Source: CAZIKF01 sp964539825 (lineage in GTDB: Bacteria > Muiribacteriota > UBA6191). From it: a stretch of 35,862 nucleotides of DNA. The stretch covers positions 1 to 35,862 of the forward strand of contig CAZIKF010000042.1 of the NCBI GenBank assembly GCA_964539825.1, read 5' to 3'. Below the pieces are notes generated by a model, which had not been told where the DNA came from, ran no database searches, and worked only from the letters and a program-made list of their open reading frames with translations. The position numbers and the translations under genes were made by a program. Shown piece after piece: positions 7,820 to 15,547 of the stretch (the first letter of the stretch is position 1; each line of letters starts with the position of its first letter).

Positions 7820-8596
7820 ATGAAAAAACCTGTTGTACTTGCGGCTCTTGTTTGCGGCCTGCTTGGTTCAAGCTATGCGGGATCAAGTTACCCAGATGAC
7901 TCCGCGGAAGATAATTATTGGAAATCCGCTCCTTATGAAAATGATGATTTGGATGGCTTTCGATCACCACCTAAGCCTGTTTCCCGTGGACGCTCCTATT
8001 CCCAAAATCGTGAGTTACAAGTTAAGTCACGATTTTCAGGATCTTCTTATTCAGATCCAGATGAGTTTGATGTAGGGAAATCAGAAAGCTTTGTAATCAA
8101 TGATCAAACGGGTCGCAGGGTAAATCTCTCCGAGGTTCAAAATACCTCAAGGGGAAGAGTGTCCAGGACTCCTGTACAAAACAGTTCATTCGGTGGGCAA
8201 TCCACTGCGGGGAGAAGTTACCAGCAGCCTGGTTTAAGGACGCCGGTGAGTCGAGAACCCCAACATCAGGGAAATACCAACAGGCAGCATTCTACTTCTA
8301 AAAGGGATTTTGCCAGGGGTTTTGACCAGGGTCAAACTCCACGGTATTCAGGCCGAAGTGTTGATCAACTTCCAGTTCCTGAAGTGAAAAGCAGGGTATT
8401 TGGGCAGACACCTATGAATTCACAAAACATGCAGGCACAGGTTCCGGAGCCTGTTGAGGAAGAAGTCACTCAGCGCCGGCCCCGGATTAGAAAAAATGTT
8501 CAGTCTCAACAAAGAACAAGAAGGCGACGTGGTTCCTGGTTCTCCCAGCCCTTCCAAAAAGTTTCGCAATTTTTCGCGGGAATTTTTAGACGCTAA
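7820..8596 (+). CDS. Secreted low-complexity basic protein, function unknown
   Basis: A 258-residue protein I do not recognise. It has a clear Sec signal peptide (MKKPVVLAALVCGLLGSSYA, cleavage after SYA). The mature part is rich in Ser, Arg, Gln, Pro and Asn and looks largely disordered, apart from a possible short ordered patch around SESFVINDQTGRRVNLSEV (residues about 90-110). The C-terminal 45 residues are very basic (RRPRIRKNVQSQQRTRRRR) and finish with an aromatic amphipathic segment, WFSQPFQKVSQFFAGIFRR. Such a tail could bind nucleic acid, acidic surface polymer or membrane; this is inference. The start is firm: AAGGAG lies five bases before the ATG. It has its own promoter candidate and a rho-independent terminator, so it is monocistronic. 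Confidence 0.8.
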   Translation: MKKPVVLAALVCGLLGSSYAGSSYPDDSAEDNYWKSAPYENDDLDGFRSPPKPVSRGRSYSQNRELQVKSRFSGSSYSDPDEFDVGKSESFVINDQTGRRVNLSEVQNTSRGRVSRTPVQNSSFGGQSTAGRSYQQPGLRTPVSREPQHQGNTNRQHSTSKRDFARGFDQGQTPRYSGRSVDQLPVPEVKSRVFGQTPMNSQNMQAQVPEPVEEEVTQRRPRIRKNVQSQQRTRRRRGSWFSQPFQKVSQFFAGIFRR

Positions 8597-8622
8597 AGAA
8601 TTCAAGTAGACTTTCCTATCCG

Positions 8623-8655
8623 AGGGGCATCATTTTTGGTGCCCCTATTTTTTTG
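8623..8655 (+). terminator. Rho-independent terminator
   Basis: AGGGGCATC (8623-8631) pairs with GGTGCCCCT (8638-8646), including one G-U, around a loop of ATTTTT, and is followed by ATTTTTTT. It terminates the plus-strand gene ending at 8596. Its right arm overlaps the stop codon of the convergent gene at 8645. Confidence 0.9.
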
Positions 8656-9247
8656 TAGGAACGCCCCCCGACCCGCGTAGAACGGTAAGTTCATAGCCAT
8701 AACCGTTCTTGGGATTGAGCTGGCAGAGATACTCATCCTCTTGGAAACGAAAAGTCAGTGTTCTGGTATCTGCGCGGAACTCATATACATTAGTCAAATT
8801 TTGAGCTTCAGCCTCATTAATCGCCTTAAATTCCATCAAAACCAGGATACAGAGATCGAGAATCTTATCTTTATCCAACTTAGGATAAAACTCATTATAG
8901 AGCTGTACCATGAGCATCATGATGATGGAATGACAGCGCATTCGAGAGGGTAGGGTAATATCATCGCCCGGGCGTAGAGCACGATAGATCCCGATAATGA
9001 CCTGCGCATTGGCGGGGTCATTGGCGAACTTCAAACATCTATAGAGAAGGATTTTCTTTAAGAGATCTTTGTCGGGGGCACTCTCGTAGTCAAATTTCAG
9101 CAGGTCCTTTTGGGTTCGCACCAGTAGTGGCAAGACCTTTCTCATGAAATTATGCAAAAACATTAATTTCTGATGAATGCTAAGGTCTTCAAATGTTCGG
9201 CGGGAAGTTTCCATGAGTCGTCTTTTTTCTTTACCTCTGAGTTTCAT
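8645..9247 (-). CDS. Conserved-looking hypothetical protein
   Basis: A 200-residue protein I cannot assign. It has no signal peptide or membrane segment and looks cytoplasmic. Residues 1-150 are predicted mainly helical (IHQKLMFLHNFMRKVLPLLV, SRMRCHSIIMMLMVQLYNEF). The last 50 residues form a beta-rich part (YEFRADTRTLTFRFQEDEYL, GYGYELTVLRG). The ATG at 9247 has no obvious ribosome binding site; a second ATG at 9214 is the alternative start. It converges on the gene at 7820 and is divergent from pepP, so the context suggests no pathway. It is probably real because of its length, composition and the non-overlapping placement. Confidence 0.65.
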   Translation of the reverse strand: MKLRGKEKRRLMETSRRTFEDLSIHQKLMFLHNFMRKVLPLLVRTQKDLLKFDYESAPDKDLLKKILLYRCLKFANDPANAQVIIGIYRALRPGDDITLPSRMRCHSIIMMLMVQLYNEFYPKLDKDKILDLCILVLMEFKAINEAEAQNLTNVYEFRADTRTLTFRFQEDEYLCQLNPKNGYGYELTVLRGSGGVPTKK

Positions 9248-9375
9248 GATAGCAAAGAACTACAGCAAGAAAGGAAGCAATAAAAACGGAAGTCAGGAAT
9301 CCTGGAGAATTCCTCCTTGCAGCGTTAAACTAGTCCCGAGCCCGCGTGAGGTTACAAGCTTAATTGGAGACTACC

Positions 9376-10671
9376 ATGGAAGAGTTTCAGCAAAGACGGC
9401 AACAGCTAATGAATCGTCTTGGTGACGGAATTCTCGTACTAGCTAGTGCGACACATCAAAATAGGAATTCCGATGTTGATTTTCCTTTTCGTCAGGATTC
9501 AGATTTCTTTTATCTGACCGGATTCCCAGAACCGGACTCTTTTCTGATCCTAACCTCCAAAGGGGCTCAAATTCGCTCCATCCTCCTGGTTCCCCCCAAG
9601 GATAAGGTCAAGGAAATCTGGAATGGGAAACGTACGGGTGCCGAGGCCGCGGTAGAGGAGTTTGGCGTAGACGAATCCTATTCCAACGAAGAACTTGAAG
9701 AAATTCTAAAAAGGGAACTTCAAGATAAAGAGACTCTCTTTTATGAGTTTTCAAAAAATGGAGATCTGGACCTTCTAATATTGGATCTGATTCAAGAGTT
9801 GAGGACGGTTAAGCGGGCTGACCTGGAGTTTGTACAGCAGATACAGTTTTATGGGCGTACACTCTGGGGACTTCGCCATCGTAAGAGCAAATATGAACTA
9901 AGCAGGTTGCACGAAGCAATGGAACTGACTCAAATTGCGAATGACAATGTGCTGAAAGTCTTAAAGCCTGGAATGAACGAGGCTCAAATTCACGCTCTCT
10001 TGGAGTACGAATACCTGAAATCGGGGAATACAAGTGGTTATGGCAGTATCGTAGCCGGCGGTGCCAATGCGACTATTCTGCACTATACCAATAACAATGC
10101 AATCCTGAAGGAAAAGACGATGCTCCTGATCGACTCCGGATGTGAAGTGGAACTATTCACCGCGGATGTAACCCGCTGTTATCCCGTCGATGGGGTATAT
10201 ACCGAATCAGCTCGAAGAATCTACTCCGTTGTCCTGGAAGCAAATAAACAAGCCATAAAAATGTGTAAGCCGGGATCCAGTATTGAAAAGGTCCATCAAG
10301 AGGCCGTCAGGGTTTTAAGCGAAGGCCTTTTAGATACGGGACTGCTTCGGTCCTCAGAAAATGAGATTGAAAAGTTTTATATGCATAGAACTTCCCACTG
10401 GCTCGGCATGGATGTACATGATGTGGGCCGGTATCAGGAGGATGGAGTACCTATCCCCTTTGAGGAGGGGATGATTCTAACCGTAGAACCGGGATTGTAT
10501 TTCAATCCTGATTTTTCCTCAGTTGATACACCCTTTGATGGAATCGGGGTTCGTATAGAGGACGATGTCCTTATCACCAAAGATGGTCATGAAGTCCTTT
10601 CAAGTTCAATTCCAAAAGAAATGGATGAAATAGAATCTAGAATGAAAGAGCGGTATGTAGGAAATCCATGA
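9376..10671 (+). CDS. pepP: Xaa-Pro aminopeptidase (M24B)
   Basis: Removes an N-terminal residue linked to proline from peptides (EC 3.4.11.9); cytoplasmic, with a dinuclear metal site. The 431-residue length matches bacterial PepP. The N-terminal aminopeptidase P domain (residues 1-130) contains the typical FPFRQDSDFFYLTGFPEPDS. The pita-bread catalytic domain follows with all five metal ligands: Asp253 (LIDSG), Asp264 (TADVTR), His341 (HWLGMDVHD), Glu371 (VEPGLY) and Glu395 (RIEDD). The ATG at 9376 was chosen because GGAG lies seven bases upstream; an in-frame TTG at 9364 overlaps that site. It is the first gene of an operon; its TGA overlaps the fapA ATG by four bases. Confidence 0.95.
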   Translation: MEEFQQRRQQLMNRLGDGILVLASATHQNRNSDVDFPFRQDSDFFYLTGFPEPDSFLILTSKGAQIRSILLVPPKDKVKEIWNGKRTGAEAAVEEFGVDESYSNEELEEILKRELQDKETLFYEFSKNGDLDLLILDLIQELRTVKRADLEFVQQIQFYGRTLWGLRHRKSKYELSRLHEAMELTQIANDNVLKVLKPGMNEAQIHALLEYEYLKSGNTSGYGSIVAGGANATILHYTNNNAILKEKTMLLIDSGCEVELFTADVTRCYPVDGVYTESARRIYSVVLEANKQAIKMCKPGSSIEKVHQEAVRVLSEGLLDTGLLRSSENEIEKFYMHRTSHWLGMDVHDVGRYQEDGVPIPFEEGMILTVEPGLYFNPDFSSVDTPFDGIGVRIEDDVLITKDGHEVLSSSIPKEMDEIESRMKERYVGNP

Positions 10672-12386
10672 GAAAGAATCGGGATCTCCAAGATATTCAA
10701 AATCTCCTTGAGGAAGCCGGAATTCTCTCAGAGGAGGATGAAGCCGCGCTAAAAAAGAAGGAAAAGCGCAAGAAAAACGAGAAGAAACTCGATCCGATTG
10801 ATCGTTCACTGAGCGAACGTAAATCCAAGCCAAAGCCAAAGTCCAAGGCCGTAAAAAAGCGGGAGAAAAAGGAACCCGAAATCAGCGCGCCAAAGCCAGC
10901 GGCCTCAACCCAAATTCTCAAGGGTGGTGAGGCGGCTTTCCCTCTTCGAAGAGGGGAGGGGCTCACCAAACAGACCCAGGCCATGTTGGAATTTACCGAT
11001 CGGTATTTGGAAGCAAGATTAACCATCGTCCCGGTGGCGGGGGATCCCATTGACAGGAATTTTATGGAACGGTTCCTTTTGTACAGAGGAGTCAAGTTTG
11101 GGATTGATTGGGATGCCGTGGATTCTGCCATAGTCCGGGCTAATAATATGGAGGTAATTCAGGAAGAACTGGTTGCTGTGGGTGAAGTGCCCGTTGAGGG
11201 AAAAGATGCCCATGTGAGTATCTATTTCGAGAAGGGAGGCCTGCATAAACGCATAAAGGGTCAACCAGGAAATTCAACCGTGGATCACCAGGCTCTATTT
11301 CGAATTAATATGGTATCTGGGGGGCAAATAATCGCCGAGAAAATTCCCATGATTGAAGGTGAAAACGGGCGTAATGTGCGATCTGAAGTAGTCTACGCCC
11401 AAGGTTCAAGAGATTTCCCCCTGAAACCAGGAAAGAACACCGAGATGAATGAGAAGGGTGAAATCTTCGCCCTTGTAGACGGTCGACCCTTACTCGATGA
11501 CTTTGGTCATGTTTCCGTGATTCAAATCTATACGGTCATCGGAGATGTAGACATCAATGTCGGGAATCTAGAGTTTAATGGAGATATTGATATTTTAGGA
11601 AGCGTTCGTTCCGGTTACTCCGTGCTCGCTGGCGGCAGTATCAATGTGAGCGAATCTGTGGAAGCAGCCACCCTTATCGCCCAGGAAGATCTTACGATCA
11701 AGGGGGGGTATACGGGAGGCTCAAGAGGCTGGATACAATCCGGCGGAAACGCCTTTCTAGCGCATGTAAATACCGGCAGTATTGAGGTTGGCGGAGATCT
11801 GCGCGTAAGTACGGAATTGATCAATGTGAAGGCGTTTGTCTGTGGAAGTCTCAGCTTTTACCGAGGCAGAGGGTCCATCCGCGGTGGTACCTTGTTTGTT
11901 CAAAATGATTTGGATGTCTACGAGCTTGGCTCGGAGTTAGGTGTTTCCACCACCGTTCATTTAGGGCATTTTGAAGTCTGTCGAAGGCAGCTTAAAAGTA
12001 CGCAAAGTGACCTACTGGATTTGAAGGATCAAATTCGTGTACTAAGTGAGGGCATGGGTAAATTGAATTCGGGGACGGTGGCGGCCTCGATGTCCCGTAA
12101 GAAGCAGAACAAGGCAGTCGAAAAACTGACTTCTGCTCTGGAACAACTTGAAATTGAGAAAAGGGAATTGGAGTCGGAAGCGATTGAACTTGAAAGTGAA
12201 ATGGAGAAATACCGCCCTTGCTTTGTTCGCGTGGAAGGCACCATCTACCCAGGGGTAAGGATCCATGTCGGAAAAGCGGAATTCCAGGTCACCAAAGCAA
12301 TGAAAAAAGTGGAGTTTTATATGAATCCTGGAACTAAGGAAATTAAACACCGCCCCTATCGGGCAAAAGTTAATAAGGAGTCGTGA
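10668..12386 (+). CDS. fapA: FapA (DUF342) family protein
   Basis: A 572-residue cytoplasmic protein of the FapA/DUF342 family. Residues 1-100 are a charged, Lys/Pro-rich, probably disordered head. Residues about 105-210 form the N-terminal FapA module with VPVEGKDAHVSIYFEKG. A right-handed beta-helix or beta-stack with repeats such as GDVDINVGNLEFNGDIDILG and GGYTGGSRGWIQSGGNAFLA covers about 280-440. A coiled coil lies at about 455-515, and a short beta-tail with RVEGTIYPGVRIHVG follows. Family members are polymerising or scaffold-like proteins; the flagellar link in the name comes from some relatives and no flagellar gene is in this window. Translation is probably coupled to pepP through the ATGA overlap, and the cyclophilin gene follows after two bases. 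Confidence 0.88.
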   Translation: MRKNRDLQDIQNLLEEAGILSEEDEAALKKKEKRKKNEKKLDPIDRSLSERKSKPKPKSKAVKKREKKEPEISAPKPAASTQILKGGEAAFPLRRGEGLTKQTQAMLEFTDRYLEARLTIVPVAGDPIDRNFMERFLLYRGVKFGIDWDAVDSAIVRANNMEVIQEELVAVGEVPVEGKDAHVSIYFEKGGLHKRIKGQPGNSTVDHQALFRINMVSGGQIIAEKIPMIEGENGRNVRSEVVYAQGSRDFPLKPGKNTEMNEKGEIFALVDGRPLLDDFGHVSVIQIYTVIGDVDINVGNLEFNGDIDILGSVRSGYSVLAGGSINVSESVEAATLIAQEDLTIKGGYTGGSRGWIQSGGNAFLAHVNTGSIEVGGDLRVSTELINVKAFVCGSLSFYRGRGSIRGGTLFVQNDLDVYELGSELGVSTTVHLGHFEVCRRQLKSTQSDLLDLKDQIRVLSEGMGKLNSGTVAASMSRKKQNKAVEKLTSALEQLEIEKRELESEAIELESEMEKYRPCFVRVEGTIYPGVRIHVGKAEFQVTKAMKKVEFYMNPGTKEIKHRPYRAKVNKES

Positions 12387-12388
12387 AT

Positions 12389-13654
12389 ATGAAAAGCTGT
12401 GTGCGCTATCTATCTGTGCAGATCATTACTTTGGGACTGCTGTTCTCCTCTGAGAATTACCTCGAGCCCCCAAAACCGAAAAAAGAAACAACTACCTCAA
12501 AAAAGGAGGTAAAAAAGACTTCCGCCTATCTAGAGAAGGGTGAGGAACTCAAGAAGAAAGGAAAGCAATTGCAGGCAAAGGCCTTAGAAGTAAACAGGCT
12601 GAAGAAGCAGCTGCAGTTCATGGGACATCAGAAACATCACCCGGCCTTTGGGAGTACGGTGGCGCAATATAAGAAACTCGTTTCCCAACATGAGAAAGAA
12701 ATCAATGAGTATAAGGTCCAGGTAGGTGATCTGGTTGGCAAAATGAAGCGTCCCTTTGAAAAGGGAAGCCTTAGTCGAGAGGAAGCTTTGCTATATGGCA
12801 GGCAATACCTGGTTCTGGGAAAGACAACAAGAATGATCTCAGTGTTTAAAAAGGTAAATGCTGACAAGGGATTAGCCGCGGCTGAAAGTAGTGAACTCGC
12901 TAAAGCCCATAACAGTTTGAATGAGATGGATGAAGCGACACTTGTTTTGCAAAATGCCCTGAAGCAGAAGCTGGAGTTTGAAAAAAAATCTGAACTCCAA
13001 TTCATGTTGGCACAGAATTATTTCTGGTTGGAGAAGTTCAAAGATTCCATTCTTATACTCAAGGAATTAGAGCGGTTTCCTGAGACTCGCACTCGGGCGT
13101 CTCGCTTCCTAATTTCCTACACTCAGGCCTATGCCGGCTATAAGACGGAATTGGGGTACCGCAAAAAAAGCAAGAATCTTCCCAGGGCTGAAATTAAGAC
13201 GAATAAAGGGATAGTCCTTTTGGAACTTTTCGAGGATGACGCGCCAAATGCGGTATCCAATTTCATCATTCTTGCTGAGAACAAGTACTTCGATAGACAA
13301 AAGTTCCATCGAGTGATTCCAAACTTCATGGCACAGGGCGGAGATCCCAATTCCAAGGATTCCGATCCTTCCAATGATGGACAAGGAGGTCCTGGGTACG
13401 GCATTCGTACAGAGATCTCTAAGAGAAACCATTTCCGGGGAGTTATCTCCTACGCGAACGCGGGAAAGGACACAGACGGAAGCCAGTTTTTTTTAACGGT
13501 TATCCCTACCTTTTGGCTCAATGGAAAGCATGCTGTCTTTGGACGCATCCTTGAGGGTGTGGATGTTGTGGATTCCCTCAGTAAGGGGGATGAGATCAAT
13601 TCCGTCAAAATTCTCTCTAAACGAGATCATCCTTACCAGGTGAAGAAGCTCTGA
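12389..13654 (+). CDS. Exported cyclophilin-type peptidyl-prolyl isomerase with helical N-terminal domain
   Basis: Catalyses cis-trans isomerisation of prolyl bonds (EC 5.2.1.8), probably as a periplasmic folding factor. The ATG at 12389 has AAGGAG eight bases upstream; the GTG at 12383 is too close to it. Residues 1-21 look like a signal peptide. Residues about 22-110 are a Lys/Glu-rich coiled coil. About 120-250 are helical, TPR-like repeats (YGRQYLVLGKTTRMISVFKK, LAQNYFWLEKFKDSILILKE). Residues 267-421 are the cyclophilin domain, with the active-site run KFHRVIPNFMAQGGDP, then DGSQFF and LNGKHAVFGRI. The domain length of about 155 is normal for bacteria. The long N-terminal extension is unusual and may recruit clients. 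Confidence 0.92.
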   Translation: MKSCVRYLSVQIITLGLLFSSENYLEPPKPKKETTTSKKEVKKTSAYLEKGEELKKKGKQLQAKALEVNRLKKQLQFMGHQKHHPAFGSTVAQYKKLVSQHEKEINEYKVQVGDLVGKMKRPFEKGSLSREEALLYGRQYLVLGKTTRMISVFKKVNADKGLAAAESSELAKAHNSLNEMDEATLVLQNALKQKLEFEKKSELQFMLAQNYFWLEKFKDSILILKELERFPETRTRASRFLISYTQAYAGYKTELGYRKKSKNLPRAEIKTNKGIVLLELFEDDAPNAVSNFIILAENKYFDRQKFHRVIPNFMAQGGDPNSKDSDPSNDGQGGPGYGIRTEISKRNHFRGVISYANAGKDTDGSQFFLTVIPTFWLNGKHAVFGRILEGVDVVDSLSKGDEINSVKILSKRDHPYQVKKL

Positions 13655-13671
13655 TTGGCAGGTTATCTAGG

Positions 13672-15375
13672 ATGAGACTGGGGACCCTATCCCATTTTTG
13701 GTTTACTCTTCTGTTTCTCTTCCTTTTTGGCTGCTCTCAGGGTCCACAACTCAAGAAGGACTTCGGGTCAGACGGAGTTTTGCGCTATAAATTCTTACAG
13801 AACTCCGATGCTCAAGGAATTGTGCGCATCCAAGGCGGATTTCAGGCCTACCATCGTGACGGGAGCCCCTGGTTTCATGTTCAGATACACTCAGGAACTA
13901 TTCAGGGCGAATTTTCATGGTACGAAAAGTCAGCAGGTGCCCGTTTGGAATGGAATTATCGGCATGGGATGAGAGATGGGGAATTTCAAGAATTTGGATC
14001 CGCTGGAGAATTGTGGAAGCGTGGTTCCTACGCGGGAGGGAAGAAAGAAGGATTGCACGAGATTTTTTATTCTGACCAGCGACTTCAAAGCAGGCGTCGT
14101 TATGTAAATGGAAAGGCCGACGGCTTACAAACAGAATTTTTTCCCTCCGGGCAGGTGCGTAAAAAAGAGATGAAAGAAAACGGGAAATTGATTTGGGAAC
14201 ACTTATATAGAAAGGAGGGGATATTGGAGGCCATAAGAGAGACCAGGGGCGAATCGCTTTTTGATTACAAACTTGAGACGACGGTAGAGCTGTTTTTGGA
14301 CGGGAGCCCAAGGTTGGCATTTTCGACCGTGCGAAATGGAGAGTTTAGCGGAAAGAAGACTGGTCCTGAAAAACATTGGCATCCAGGAAGGACGCTTTCT
14401 GAAGAAAAGGTATGGTCTTTTGGAGAGGTCTTGGAGCATAAGAAATGGTCTGATCAAGAGGTCTTGCTGCTACATAAGAAATTTGAAGGCAAGCAAGGGT
14501 TTGGTAAGAGCTGGTACTCGGATGGAAAACTAAAATATGAGGAAAACTACCAAAACTCACAGAGGCATGGCCTGCGCGAAGTTTGGCATCAAAATTCCAA
14601 GCCAGCCTCCCGGGAGACCTATTACCATGGGTTGAGAACCGGTGTTTATGAAGAGTTTGATGAGAAGGGAACGCTTCGCTTGAAGGATACTTACCAGCGC
14701 GGAAAAAAGAATGGGAAGAGGGTGGTTTACGACGAGGCCGGAGTGAAAAAGGAGGAGCGGAATTACAAAATGGACCTCATTCATGGACCCGCTACTCTAT
14801 GGTATCCAACAGGTCAAATAGAACAGGTCTCATCCTTTAGACTGGGAGTGAAGGAAGGAATTTGGATCTCCTATTTCCCAGGCGGCGGAAAAAAGGCGCA
14901 GATCACCTACCATCTGGGAAAAAGGCATGGGGTTTTTCAAGAATATTACAAGAATGGGACCATGCGCCTGGAGGCTGATTATTTGCGGGACCAACTCGAT
15001 GGAGAGGAAAAGGTCTTTGAATCGGATGGACAACTCGTTCAAAAGAGTCATTGGAAGGAAGGAAAGCTCCATGGGTTAAGAATCAATTATTCCCTCAATG
15101 GAACCATTCTTGAGAGCTTTGTATACAAGACAGGTTTTCGAAATGGTCCCGCCAGAATCTTCGGAGCAGACGGGAAATTGCGCAGGGAAATGAGTTATAG
15201 ACAAGATCGGCTCTTTGGTCCCCGCAAGGACTTTTATCTCAATGGCAGGGTTATGAGAGAGTGTTTGTATCGAGAGGGAAAGGTGAAAGATTCTTGTCAC
15301 TATTGGACAGAAAAGGGAAAAGAGGAGTTCAATACAGCCAAACAAAGGGACATTGACTCCAGGCTGGGGCAGTGA
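13672..15375 (+). CDS. MORN/YwqK-type repeat lipoprotein
   Basis: A 567-residue protein. The N-terminus is a lipoprotein signal (hydrophobic stretch then LFGC at residues 18-21), so it is probably membrane-anchored by lipid. The rest is a long series of roughly 23-residue MORN-like units with the pattern YxxGxxHGxxxxYxxxGxLxxE. Examples are YRHGMRDGEFQEFGSAGELW, YQRGKKNGKRVVYDEAGVKK and YHLGKRHGVFQEYYKNGTMR; more than a dozen are visible. Such arrays form elongated beta-hairpin solenoids that bind other proteins or lipids. Annotation pipelines often name them after the YwqK antitoxin, but no toxin gene is adjacent. Last gene of the pepP-fapA-cyclophilin operon, 17 bp after the cyclophilin stop. 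Confidence 0.85.
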   Translation: MRLGTLSHFWFTLLFLFLFGCSQGPQLKKDFGSDGVLRYKFLQNSDAQGIVRIQGGFQAYHRDGSPWFHVQIHSGTIQGEFSWYEKSAGARLEWNYRHGMRDGEFQEFGSAGELWKRGSYAGGKKEGLHEIFYSDQRLQSRRRYVNGKADGLQTEFFPSGQVRKKEMKENGKLIWEHLYRKEGILEAIRETRGESLFDYKLETTVELFLDGSPRLAFSTVRNGEFSGKKTGPEKHWHPGRTLSEEKVWSFGEVLEHKKWSDQEVLLLHKKFEGKQGFGKSWYSDGKLKYEENYQNSQRHGLREVWHQNSKPASRETYYHGLRTGVYEEFDEKGTLRLKDTYQRGKKNGKRVVYDEAGVKKEERNYKMDLIHGPATLWYPTGQIEQVSSFRLGVKEGIWISYFPGGGKKAQITYHLGKRHGVFQEYYKNGTMRLEADYLRDQLDGEEKVFESDGQLVQKSHWKEGKLHGLRINYSLNGTILESFVYKTGFRNGPARIFGADGKLRREMSYRQDRLFGPRKDFYLNGRVMRECLYREGKVKDSCHYWTEKGKEEFNTAKQRDIDSRLGQ

Positions 15376-15395
15376 GTTTCTCTAGAATAAAGAGA

Positions 15396-15479
15396 GGTCT
15401 CCCGGCCAGGCCGAGAGACCCCAACACACATCGTTCACACCACGGCGCAACCGTAGTTGACTCGAATCATTTACGAGTC
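15396..15479. other. Two hairpins between convergent genes
   Basis: GGTCTC (15396-15401) and GAGACC (15415-15420) frame an inner CGG/CCG stem. A second inverted repeat GACTCG/CGAGTC lies at 15459-15479. Neither is followed by a T-run, so factor-dependent termination, mRNA 3'-end protection or a small structured RNA are all possible. The region 15376-15547 holds no gene. Confidence 0.4.
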
Positions 15480-15547
15480 CGGCACTCCGTTCACTACTAA
15501 GGGTAATTTCTTAATGTCATAGAATTGTCATGGAAGGAATTATTGTT

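Noticed and set aside
10697..11131. Minus-strand frame of 144 codons inside fapA
   Set aside because: It is the reverse of the Lys/Glu-rich fapA head, giving Ser/Phe-rich low complexity. No independent start signal.
13672..15375. YwqK-type toxin-antitoxin antitoxin
   Set aside because: The name is a pipeline artefact for MORN-like repeats. The protein is a long lipoprotein and no toxin gene is adjacent.
15451..15500. GACTCGAATC resembling a tRNA T-loop
   Set aside because: No acceptor stem, D-arm or anticodon arm can be folded around it, so no tRNA is called.
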